Shown here one piece after another: positions 1-6,831 of a stretch of DNA of 64,000 nt. The stretch comes from Microbacterium pullorum (GTDB lineage Bacteria; Actinomycetota; Actinomycetes; Actinomycetales; Microbacteriaceae): the NCBI RefSeq assembly GCF_014836535.1, contig NZ_JACSQP010000011.1, positions 1 through 64,000 of the forward strand, read 5' to 3'. The notes below the pieces were generated by a model. It worked only from the letters and a program-made list of their open reading frames with translations, ran no database searches and had not been told where the DNA came from. Position 1 is the first letter of the stretch; every line of letters starts with the position of its first letter. Both the position numbers and the translations under genes were made by a program.

Positions 1-584
1 AGCACCGCCGCCAACTCCGCCATGCCATCGTCGAGGTCCCGCACCCACACCCGCCGGCCCGTGGCGGCGTCGGTGTGGCGTTCCTCGAGTGGGACGGGGT
101 GCAGTTTCTGGGCGATCATCGCCACGATCGGTCGCGCCCGCCCCGGGGATTCCCGCTCACACACCACCAGCGCCGCCTGCTCGAACCGGGCCCGGGCCTC
201 GGGGTCGGCGATGCGGGCCCCGGCATCCTGAATCAACCGCACATGCCCCATATCGATCCGCCCCGCCCGCAACGCACCGACGGTCGCCGCGAACCCGGTG
301 ACCAGCACCGTGGCATGGTGCAGCCGGTCCTGCATCACCCGGTCGGATCGCTGCAGCACGGCACCGACCTCGGCCGCGACCGCCCGCAACGGCATCTCCC
401 GTTCCCGACCCGCCGACGACGGCACCCGGGCGGTCTGCTCCGCCGCGATGGCATCCAACCGCGCCAGCGCGTGCAGCACATCGGCCTCCGCCGCCGCCAC
501 CCGGCGCCGCGCGGCGGCCAGGTCGGACAGCACCGCACCCGGAGACCGGGTGTCGCTTCGGGGGCTGACCGACGAGGTGTTCAT
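1..584 (-). CDS. DUF222 / 13E12-repeat family protein, N-terminal part, cut by window edge
   Basis: An open frame runs on the minus strand from an ATG at 584 to the left edge with no stop, giving 194 residues. It starts MNTSSVSPRSDTRSPG and continues with an alanine/arginine-rich helical region, then VTGFAATVGALRAGRIDMGH and CERESPGRARPIVAMIAQKL. This layout is typical of the DUF222 domain of actinobacterial 13E12 proteins, which usually end in an HNH nuclease domain; that part would lie outside the window. These proteins are multicopy in Microbacteriaceae and their role is not settled. The start is supported by codon use and by a short gap to the next feature. The family call is by recognition of the sequence pattern. 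Confidence 0.75.
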   Translation of the reverse strand, partial: MNTSSVSPRSDTRSPGAVLSDLAAARRRVAAAEADVLHALARLDAIAAEQTARVPSSAGREREMPLRAVAAEVGAVLQRSDRVMQDRLHHATVLVTGFAATVGALRAGRIDMGHVRLIQDAGARIADPEARARFEQAALVVCERESPGRARPIVAMIAQKLHPVPLEERHTDAATGRRVWVRDLDDGMAELAAV

Positions 585-1085
585 ACCTCTAATGCTGCCG
601 ACCCCCTCCGACATTGCAGCCGCGCAAACCCCAGCCCAACAGCCAAATAAGACGAATCTGTGGACGACTCAGGAAGGTTGCACGCTGGGGAGGAGACGCG
701 GCCACGGCCGCACACTCCGGCATCCCAGGCGAGGGCGAGCGGGATGATGTGGTCGATCTGCACCTTCGCGTTGGTGGCGGCACCACGCTCGAAGGTGATG
801 GTCTTCCCGGTGTACGGGTCGTCGAGGGTGCCGGTGAGGATCTTGCACCCGCCCTTGTCAGCAGCCACCGAGGTGAGGTCGCGGCGGAGGATGTCATTGC
901 GGGTGTCGCAGCCGTTGCCGTCGGTGTCGAGCCAGCCGTCACCGAACGCGGCGCGCTCGTACGCGGGACGCCGCTCACTGGTGGGCTTGGTGATCCCGCC
1001 CAGCAGGCTGTCCAGCGTGGGTTGTGGAGGTGCCCGAAGGCCCGTCGTCGTGCCGTGCCCGCGCCGGCGGTCGGGGTGCTCGGGG
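581..1085 (-). pseudogene. Decayed HNH nuclease (GmrSD C-terminal / DUF1524-like)
   Basis: One minus-strand frame reads through DGWLDTDGNGCDTRNDILRR, GCKILTGTLDDPYTGKTI and VQIDHIIPLALAWDAG. This is the signature of the small actinobacterial HNH-family nucleases, with the D-H of the active site in IDHIIPL. No ATG or plausible start precedes the domain: the frame simply continues upstream into the fic gene. After AWDAG the expected C-terminal half (ANDPxNL region) is missing and replaced by unrelated residues up to a stop at 581. Both ends are therefore lost. It lies directly downstream of fic, whose stop is at 1086. A GTG at 868 could start a 95-residue product but would lack half of the domain. 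Confidence 0.6.
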
Positions 1086-2360
1086 TCAGCGGGCCTCTCG
1101 GCGGCCGGCGCGCGCGGCGAAATCGTCGATGGCGGTGAGCACCTCGTCGCTGCGGTAGAACGGTCCGAGCTGGTGCTCGGCCTTCGACTGGACGATCTTC
1201 GCTTCGGTGAGTGCCTTCAGCGGCGGGTAGATGTTCGGCGCTTTCACTCCCAGCTCGCGGGCGGCGCTGGCAGCGTCGAGTACGGGGCGGTGGGTGAGGA
1301 TGTCCAGGAGCTTCCACGCGTTGCTGTCCCGGCGGGCGCTGAACCGCTCATCCCAGCCGGCCCGGATCTGGTCGATGTCCTCCACGAGCTGTCGCGCGTT
1401 GGCGACAGCACGCAGCGAGGCGTTCGCGAAGGACAGGACGATGGGGTCGATGTCGCCTGCCCGGTATGCGGTGAGCGCCTGGTGGTAGCCGTTGACGTCG
1501 GCGAGGAGGCCGGCGGAGACGGGCACGGCGACGGAACGGGTGACCCCGTAGTGGCGGAGCATCGACTGCGCGAGCGCGCGGCCGGTGCGGCCGTTGCCGT
1601 CGGTGAAAGGGTGGATGGTCTCGAACTGAGCATGGGCAAGCGCAACAGCGACCAGCGCGGGCACGTCAGTGCGGCCGGCGAACTCAGCCAGGTCGTCGAT
1701 GCCCGCCTCGATCCGGGTGTGGTGCGGGGCGACGTACTCGGCACCGACCGGGGTGTCTGTCCGCGTTCCGATCCACACCGCCTCGGTCCGCCACTCCCCC
1801 GGGGCGTGCCTCGGCTGGCCGGCCATGAGCACGGCATGCATCTGGCGGATCGCCTCGGGGGTGATCTCCCGGGACAGGTCGATGGCTGCCTGCATCGATC
1901 GGGTGTTCGCGGCGATCTGCTCTGCGTTGCGTCCCGTTTTCGCTCCGAGCTCGGCACTGAAGATGGCTCGCGCCGACGCGGTGAGGTTCTCGATCTGCGA
2001 TGACGACGCCGCTTCGGATCGCAGCAGCACGGGGGCGAAGTTGTTCACCCGCGCACCCAGCTCAGCGTCGAAAGCGGTGAGCGCGCGGGAGGCGTCGTCG
2101 GCGGCGGCGAGGGCTTCAGCGGACGGCCGCGGGTCGAGGCCGGCGATCGGGGGCATGATCGCTGCCCGGTAACGTACGTTCCCGGTATCACGGTCGGCGC
2201 GCACGCCTTGCTGCGCTGCGGGCACCCACGTGTGCTCTTCCCATTCGAGCGCGGGCCATGCTGGAGCGGCCAGACTTTCGGCCGGGGCGTCGCGTGAGTG
2301 GCCGGCGTACCTGCCTCCGGTCGGGTGGCCGCCGGGCTGCCGCGGCTGATCGGTGCTCAT
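1086..2360 (-). CDS. Fic-domain protein (probable AMPylase), class II type
   Basis: 424 residues. The Fic motif HPFTDGNGRTGR is intact at 250-261, including the catalytic His and the phosphate-binding Gly/Asn residues, so transfer of a nucleotide moiety to a target hydroxyl is likely. Upstream, S120-x3-E124-N125 (SSQIEN) fits the (S/T)xxxE(G/N) inhibitory helix; its N-terminal place makes this a class II, self-inhibited Fic. A winged-helix-like C-terminus (ARELGVKAPNIYPPLKALTE, about 367-386) is typical of the longer Fic proteins. Residues 9-30 carry the glycine-rich tag GGHPTGGRYAGHSRDA discussed in the findings. The start is set by GGGGAG six bases before ATG 2360. Two palindromes overlap the start codon and the likely -10 box. 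No antitoxin gene is next to it. Target unknown. Confidence 0.9.
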   Translation of the reverse strand: MSTDQPRQPGGHPTGGRYAGHSRDAPAESLAAPAWPALEWEEHTWVPAAQQGVRADRDTGNVRYRAAIMPPIAGLDPRPSAEALAAADDASRALTAFDAELGARVNNFAPVLLRSEAASSSQIENLTASARAIFSAELGAKTGRNAEQIAANTRSMQAAIDLSREITPEAIRQMHAVLMAGQPRHAPGEWRTEAVWIGTRTDTPVGAEYVAPHHTRIEAGIDDLAEFAGRTDVPALVAVALAHAQFETIHPFTDGNGRTGRALAQSMLRHYGVTRSVAVPVSAGLLADVNGYHQALTAYRAGDIDPIVLSFANASLRAVANARQLVEDIDQIRAGWDERFSARRDSNAWKLLDILTHRPVLDAASAARELGVKAPNIYPPLKALTEAKIVQSKAEHQLGPFYRSDEVLTAIDDFAARAGRREAR

Positions 2361-2382
2361 AATCGACTCCCCGGGTTTATGA
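2356..2382. promoter_or_regulatory. fic operator 1: Operator-like inverted repeat over the fic start codon (copy 1)
   Basis: TCATAA at 2357-2362 and TTATGA at 2377-2382 are perfect inverted repeats. They flank the Shine-Dalgarno GGGGAG of fic, and one arm contains the ATG. The left half reads GCTCATAATCG, identical to the left half of the second copy at 2396. It could be a DNA operator or a small RNA hairpin hiding the start codon; the sequence alone does not decide. Confidence 0.55.
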
Positions 2383-2386
2383 CTTA

Positions 2387-2433
2387 GATGCTTAGCTCAT
2401 AATCGTATGCTCGGGGCTTATGAGCTAGGCATC
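2387..2433. promoter_or_regulatory. fic operator 2: Long inverted repeat over the probable fic promoter (copy 2)
   Basis: Arms of 16 bases at 2387-2402 (GATGCTTAGCTCATAA) and 2418-2433 (TTATGAGCTAGGCATC) match at 15 of 16 positions around a 15-base spacer. On the minus strand the left part of the spacer holds TACGAT (2402-2407), a good actinobacterial -10 box for fic. A repressor bound here would block the promoter. It repeats the GCTCATAATCG/TTATGA pattern of the copy at 2356-2382. Confidence 0.6.
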
Positions 2434-2445
2434 CGCGTCAGATCG

Positions 2446-2700
2446 TCACCGATCCCACTCACGGCGGGTCTTGTCGACCTTCTTCTGCACTTTCGCGGTG
2501 AACTCCGCCAGCACCGCTTCCTCGCTCATCGCGCGCTTGTGCGCGATCGCGGCGACCAGGGCATCGCGCCACCCGGCGTGCTCCGCGAGGTACTCGCGGT
2601 TGGAGTACGCCTTCGCCTGCTCGTCGATTCCGATGGTGTGCAGGACGTCCGTCAGCTCGCGCTGCGCGGTCACGAGGGTGCCGATGGCGCCGAACCGGCC
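2446..2700 (-). pseudogene. C-terminal remnant of an unrecognised gene
   Basis: A minus-strand frame ending in a TGA at 2446 has clear coding character over about 85 residues: it runs from FGRFGAIGTLVTAQRELTDV through an acidic/basic helical region to KVQKKVDKTRREWDR. No start codon fits its beginning; the frame upstream of about 2700 loses coding character and runs under a plus-strand membrane-protein gene. I read it as the tail of a gene whose front has been lost. It lies 12 bases upstream of the fic operator region, so it may once have been in an operon with fic. I do not recognise the family. Confidence 0.4.
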
Positions 2701-2758
2701 AAAGGGCAGGCTTTTCTTACTTCCCCTGATGCCGCTCCGTCGCGCTACGTTCGTGATC

Positions 2759-2998
2759 ATGACGAAGCGCGGCGCAGGATTGCTCATCTCCGGAGGGCTC
2801 ATTGCGGCATCCGTCGGGCTCGTCGCCACGGCCATCTTCTTCTTCCAGCCATGGCGGTCGTGTGAGGATGACGTCGCGATAGCGTGCTCAGTTCTCCCTC
2901 AAGATGCCGCGCTGACAATCGCGGCAATGCTCGTTCTGGTCGCGGGTGTTGTCGCCGTATTCTGCGGCTCGCTGCTGCACAAAGCAGCCAACAAGTAG
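2759..2998 (+). CDS. Small two-helix membrane protein, function unknown
   Basis: 79 residues from ATG 2759. After MTKRGAG comes a hydrophobic stretch (about 8-31, LLISGGLIAASVGLVATAIF), a short polar loop with two cysteines (SCEDDVAIACSVL), then a second hydrophobic stretch (about 50-70) and a basic tail HKAANK. This predicts two membrane helices with the loop outside. It is transcribed opposite to its neighbours and has no obvious ribosome site. No family recognised. It could be an orphan of the accessory zone. Confidence 0.45.
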   Translation: MTKRGAGLLISGGLIAASVGLVATAIFFFQPWRSCEDDVAIACSVLPQDAALTIAAMLVLVAGVVAVFCGSLLHKAANK

Positions 2999-3075
2999 AT
3001 CTGCGCCGCCATCGTTCTCGCATCTGGCCACTGCGTCATCGCACCGTGGGTGGTTGCCGCCGCACGTGTGTGGGT

Positions 3076-3391
3076 ATGACCCACTTCGATGCAGCGCAGC
3101 ACCCCCGCGGCCAGGCCGCCAACGCCGGCAGGTCCGCGCCAAGGAGAACGCCGCACCTTCCGGCGGCCTCGCCGTCCGTGACCGCATTTGCGCATCGCGC
3201 ACGCCGACGGCGCCTACACCGCCACCCTGGCGACGGACGACGGCGAGCAGACGTTCATCCACCGCTCCGGGCGGTCCTCCGCCCCGCTCGCACGGAAGGT
3301 CGCGGAGGTCGCCACGGACCGGCGCGCATCGCTGTTCGCCTTGGCTGTGAACTGCCCGCCGGTCGGCGTGCCGCGCTTCACTCGGCCCTGA
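3076..3391 (+). pseudogene. Frameshifted small gene with glycine-rich N-terminal tag
   Basis: Starting at ATG 3076 the frame reads MTHFDAAQHPRGQAANAG; the sense then continues in a second frame (RAKENAAPSGGLA, about 3137-3180) and in a third one (DGAYTATLATDDGEQTF, 3206-3256) to a stop at 3391. Each segment looks like protein and together they follow the order expected for a small actinobacterial accessory protein, so two small indels have probably broken it. The 3' part overlaps the minus-strand ORF 3214-3381, so the true right boundary is uncertain. Confidence 0.35.
3214..3381 (-). CDS. Short ORF beginning with the GTPTGGQF tag, probably truncated
   Basis: From GTG 3381 the frame reads VKRGTPTGGQFTAKANSDA and ends after 55 residues at 3214. 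The opening is the same type of tag as in fic and the pseudogene at 3076. The rest (SSVARVAV end) has no recognisable fold and lies opposite a plus-strand frame that also looks coding. Most likely this is the 5' end of a longer gene whose remainder has been deleted. Function unknown. Confidence 0.35.
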   Translation of the reverse strand: MKRGTPTGGQFTAKANSDARRSVATSATFRASGAEDRPERWMNVCSPSSVARVAV

Positions 3392-3779
3392 GCGTTGGCA
3401 GAGCCCGTCGCGCTGGTGCGCGGGGAGCGGCGGGGTGCGGCGCGCGTCCAGGAACGATGCGATGTAGGCGTTGACGGTCTTGGCGGGGTAGCGGACGAGT
3501 CCGTGGATCTTGATGTACCGAGGCCCCATCTTCTTGAACCTCCGCCCTTCCAGCGTGCGCGGCGAGACGCCGAGAATGTCCGCGAGCTCCTCCTGCGTGA
3601 GCAGGCAGTGCACCAGCTCCATCTCTTCCACCTGACCCGGCAGGCGGTGGTGTTTGGGGGGCCTTTGCTGGGCCGGTGCTCGCGCCGATCAGCTGGTCGA
3701 CCTTCGTCTTCGCTCGCTTGCCGGCGCCCTTCTTGGCCGCCTTGTTGGACTTCTTCTTCGTGGTGTCGTTCTTCGCCAT
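3390..3779 (-). pseudogene. AlpA/excisionase-like HTH protein gene with a frameshift
   Basis: ATG 3779 opens MAKNDTTKKKSNKAAKKGAG, a lysine-rich start. The second half, in a different frame from about 3631, reads LLTQEELADILGVSPRTLEG, KKMGPRYIKIHGLVRYP and KTVNAYIASFLDARR. This is a MerR/AlpA-type helix-turn-helix as found in excisionases and small mobile-element regulators. The two halves join perfectly if one C is removed from the run of six at about 3656-3661 (minus strand), giving KAPKHHRLPGQVEEMELVHC between them. So either the gene is broken or the frame shifts during expression. Alternatively GTG 3631 starts the HTH part alone. The C-terminus beyond about 3420 loses coding character. 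Confidence 0.5.
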
Positions 3780-3962
3780 GTGCCCCACATGCACGGTATT
3801 GCCGCTTCGTGTGCGTGGGGGTACTTCCGGACTCGCTGGCACCGCCCCGCGGGCGTACTCCAGCGAAGATCGACGCACCCACTGACCCGGCAGCACATTC
3901 TGCGGGGAGTCTTGCGGGGATACTGAGCCCCGGGGGCCGTGCTGTCTGCTGCCCAAAAGCGA

Positions 3963-3990
3963 AAACTCCCTTGAAAAATCAAGGGAGTTT
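3963..3990 (-). terminator. Terminator hairpin of tRNA-Asn
   Basis: AAACTCCCTTGA (3963-3974) and TCAAGGGAGTTT (3979-3990) form a perfect 12-bp stem with a 4-base loop. On the minus strand the stem lies 10 bases downstream of the tRNA CCA end and its own 3' arm ends in a short T run. It is the natural end of the tRNA transcript. Confidence 0.8.
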
Positions 3991-4002
3991 CGGAGCCTGT
4001 GG

Positions 4003-4075
4003 CTCCCCGGCTTGGACTCGAACCAAGAACCTATCGGTTAACAGCCGATTGCTCTGCCAATTGAGCTACCGAGGA
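4003..4075 (-). tRNA. tRNA-Asn (anticodon GTT)
   Basis: Read on the minus strand from 4075: TCCTCGG acceptor arm pairs with CCGGGGA (one T-G pair). The anticodon stem ATCGG/CCGAT encloses the loop CTGTTAA, so the anticodon is GTT, asparagine. The T arm TTGGTTCGAGTCCAA is canonical. Length is 73 bases with CCA encoded next to it at 4000-4002. A strong terminator follows. The accessory zone 1-3990 begins immediately beyond its 3' end, the usual side for integrated elements, though I find no duplicated attachment core. Confidence 0.95.
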
Positions 4076-4138
4076 TCATGACCACCTTGCGGCGGGCAAC
4101 TCGTCAATCCTAGCAAACCCGAAAGGGTGCTCGTGACC

Positions 4139-4918
4139 TCACGACACCACGAGTTTCTGGTTGCCGTCGTCTCCCGGGGTCCACAGCAGATCGCGGGTGC
4201 CATGGCCGGCCGCGACGACGTGCCCGCCCCGCAGAACCAGCACATCCGCGTCGAGCTCGTCGACCGCGGTGGCGTCGTTCGTCACGATGAGCGCGGCCAT
4301 GCCGTACTCCTGTCGACGTCGCAGGATCGCATCCCGGGCGGCGTAACGCACTTCGACGTCGAGGTTGGCATACGGCTCGTCCGCGACGAGCAGCCGCGGG
4401 CGCAGCACGAGCGCCCGTGCGAGGGCGACGCGCTGACGCATGCCGGCGCTGAGCTCGTACGGGTACTTCTCCGCCGCACCCAGTGGCAGATGCAGTTCGT
4501 CGAGGAGGGCTGCCACCCGCACCGCGAGAGCGCGCTGGTTGACACGTCGGTCGCGGCTCGTGATGGGCTCCCCCACGACCTCGGCGACCGTCATGCGTGC
4601 CGGCAGGTCGGCACCGGCGCGCTGAGGCAGGTACCCGGTGAGGTAGGTGTGCACGCGATGGGACCGCCCACGCCGCCCCACGCGCACTCCTTCGACGACG
4701 GCGCTGCCTCCGACGAAGCTGAGGCCTTCTCCTCCCCGCCCCGCGAGCACCGCCGCGAGGGTGGACTTTCCCGATCCCGTCGGGCCCATGAGCGCGAGCG
4801 TCCCGGCCCGCGGGAGGGTGAAGGTGACCCCGTCGACCACGCGCTCCGCCGATGCGGCGTGCGCGATCGAGAGGTCGTCGCACCGGATGGAGATGTCGGC
4901 ATCGGCGCTCGTCGTCAT
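4139..4918 (-). CDS. ABC transporter ATP-binding protein, no partner nearby
   Basis: 259 residues with a complete ATPase core: Walker A GPTGSGKS near 45, signature LSAGMRQRVALARAL, Walker B LLVADEP and a switch region ALIVTND. The long insertion around LTGYLPQRAGADLPARM resembles peptide/nickel (Dpp/Opp) type ATPases. There is no permease or binding protein beside it; its neighbours are dnaG and a tRNA. It may serve a transporter elsewhere or act in a non-transport role. ATG 4918 is chosen because GAAGG and a CAGGAT box precede it; the frame is open far upstream across dnaG, but that region is antisense-like. Confidence 0.85.
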   Translation of the reverse strand: MTTSADADISIRCDDLSIAHAASAERVVDGVTFTLPRAGTLALMGPTGSGKSTLAAVLAGRGGEGLSFVGGSAVVEGVRVGRRGRSHRVHTYLTGYLPQRAGADLPARMTVAEVVGEPITSRDRRVNQRALAVRVAALLDELHLPLGAAEKYPYELSAGMRQRVALARALVLRPRLLVADEPYANLDVEVRYAARDAILRRRQEYGMAALIVTNDATAVDELDADVLVLRGGHVVAAGHGTRDLLWTPGDDGNQKLVVS

Positions 4919-4950
4919 GCCTTCATCCTGCCTGGTCGCCCGCGCGCAGG

Positions 4951-6831
4951 CTACTCGGCGACGAGCCGGGCGCGTTCCCTGTCGAGTTCGCGCAGCCGCA
5001 ACCGCACGGCTCGACCCCCGTCGGAGTCGGGCGCGACGCGCTGGATGTGCCGCAGCAGCTCGGACTTCTCCCGTTCGATCACCCGCAGTCGCAGCCGCCG
5101 CGCCAGATCGGCGGTCGACGCGATGGCGCCGGCCTCGGTGCGCGCCGGGAAGTCGGCCGTGAGCAGTTCGGCGGCCAGGGTGCGGTACGGCTCGCGCACG
5201 GCCTCGACGGCGGCGCCCGACCAGCCGATGCGGGTGCGGTCGGGCTGTTCGACGACGGCGCGGCGCACGGCCTCGAGTGCGGGGTGCTCGAACGGCAGCG
5301 CGAGGGCGGGGTCGAGGATGGCGGCATCCACCGCGTGGCCGTACTGCAGCACGCCCATGATCGCGTCGCGCTCCAGCGCCACATCGGCGGTGCGCGGCAG
5401 CGAGGCGAGCGTCACGCGGGGCGCGGGAGGCGCGGCGACGGTTCCGTCGCCGGCGGCCGCGGGCGGCGCAGATGCTGGGGCGGCAGCGGGGGCCGACGGA
5501 TGCCGCGACGCGCCGCTGCGCGCGGCCCGTTCCACCGCCGAGCGCACCTCCCCCAGTTCCAACCCGAGCTTGCGGGCGAGCACGCGCGTGTAGCCGGGGC
5601 GCAGCGCCGGGTCGCGGATGTCGGCGACGATGGGCGCGGCGGCTCGCAGCGCCCCCACTCGCCCCTCGACGGTGGCGAGGTCGTAGCCGGCGAGGCGCTG
5701 ATCGATGACGAACTCGAACATCGGCGCCTTCGCCTCGAGCAGGGCACGCACCGCGCCGTCGCCGCGCTGCACGCGCAGGTCGCAGGGGTCGAGCCCTCCG
5801 GGCGCGACGGCCACGTAGGTCTGCGCCGAGAAGCGCTTCTCCTCCGAGAACGCCCGCAGGGCCGCCTTCTGGCCCGCGGCATCCGGGTCGAAGGTGAACA
5901 CCACTTCGCCCGACACGTCGCTGTCGCCCATCACGCGGCGGAGCACGGTGATGTGCTCGGAGCCGAACGCCGTGCCGCACGTGGCGATCGCGGTGGTGAT
6001 GCCGGCCAGGTGACACGCCATCACATCGGTGTACCCCTCGACGACGACGACGCGGTGCTGACGGGAGACGTCGCGCTTGGCGAGGTCGAGGCCATACAGC
6101 ACCTGCGACTTCTTGTAGATGATCGTCTCGGGGGTGTTGAGGTACTTGGGGCCCTGGTCGTCGTCGTAGAGCTTGCGGGCACCGAACCCGATCACCTGAC
6201 CGGTGACGTCGCGGATGGGCCAGATGAGACGCCCGCGGAACCGGTCGTAGACCCCGCGCTGCCCCTGCGACAGCAGCCCGGCGGCGACCATCTCGTCGTC
6301 GGTGAAACCCTTGGCCTTCAGCGCGTCGCGCAGGTTCGACCACCCCTTGGGCGCGTACCCGACACCGAAGTGCGCGGCGGCGGCGGCGTCGAAGCCGCGC
6401 CCTCCCAGAAAGCTGCGGCCGGCTTCGGCCTCGGGGATCGACAGCTGCGCGCGGAACCACTCGGCAGCGGCGGCGTTGGCGGCGTACAGCCGCGCGCGCC
6501 CCGAGGTCTCGGGTGCGGCGGCGCCGTCTTCGTAGTGCAGCGAGTAGCCGATGCGGCCGGCGAGCCGCTCGACGGCCTCGGTGAAGGACACGTGGTCCAT
6601 CTGCCGCAGGAAGGTGTAGACGTCGCCCGATTCACCGCAGCCGAAGCAGTGGTAGAAGCCGGCCTGCGCGCGCACGTTGAAGCTCGGGCTGCGCTCGTCG
6701 TGGAAGGGGCACAGGCCCTTCATCGAGCCGACGCCGGCGGGCTTGAGCGCCACCCGCTCCCCGATGATGTCCGCGATGTTGGTGCGGGCCTTGACCTCGT
6801 CGACGTCCGCCTGCCGGATGCGACCCGCCAT
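4951..6831 (-). CDS. dnaG: DNA primase
   Basis: 626 residues, normal for DnaG. The N-terminal zinc finger is visible as CPFHDE...FYHCFGCGESGDVYTF (about 40-70), followed by the core with RLIWPIRD and GFGARKL, and the Toprim domain with VVVEGYTDVMA and the metal site FDPDAAG. The C-terminal region from about 430 contains an alanine/proline-rich linker and the helicase-binding helical domain. It makes RNA primers for replication. Its ATG shares one base with the dgt stop (TGATG at 6829-6833), so the two are translationally coupled in the dus-dgt-dnaG operon. Confidence 0.97.
   Translation of the reverse strand: MAGRIRQADVDEVKARTNIADIIGERVALKPAGVGSMKGLCPFHDERSPSFNVRAQAGFYHCFGCGESGDVYTFLRQMDHVSFTEAVERLAGRIGYSLHYEDGAAAPETSGRARLYAANAAAAEWFRAQLSIPEAEAGRSFLGGRGFDAAAAAHFGVGYAPKGWSNLRDALKAKGFTDDEMVAAGLLSQGQRGVYDRFRGRLIWPIRDVTGQVIGFGARKLYDDDQGPKYLNTPETIIYKKSQVLYGLDLAKRDVSRQHRVVVVEGYTDVMACHLAGITTAIATCGTAFGSEHITVLRRVMGDSDVSGEVVFTFDPDAAGQKAALRAFSEEKRFSAQTYVAVAPGGLDPCDLRVQRGDGAVRALLEAKAPMFEFVIDQRLAGYDLATVEGRVGALRAAAPIVADIRDPALRPGYTRVLARKLGLELGEVRSAVERAARSGASRHPSAPAAAPASAPPAAAGDGTVAAPPAPRVTLASLPRTADVALERDAIMGVLQYGHAVDAAILDPALALPFEHPALEAVRRAVVEQPDRTRIGWSGAAVEAVREPYRTLAAELLTADFPARTEAGAIASTADLARRLRLRVIEREKSELLRHIQRVAPDSDGGRAVRLRLRELDRERARLVAE

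Noticed and set aside
1..4000. An intact prophage or integrative element
   Set aside because: No integrase, portal, capsid or relaxase is visible, and I found no duplicated tRNA 3' end; only remnants are present.
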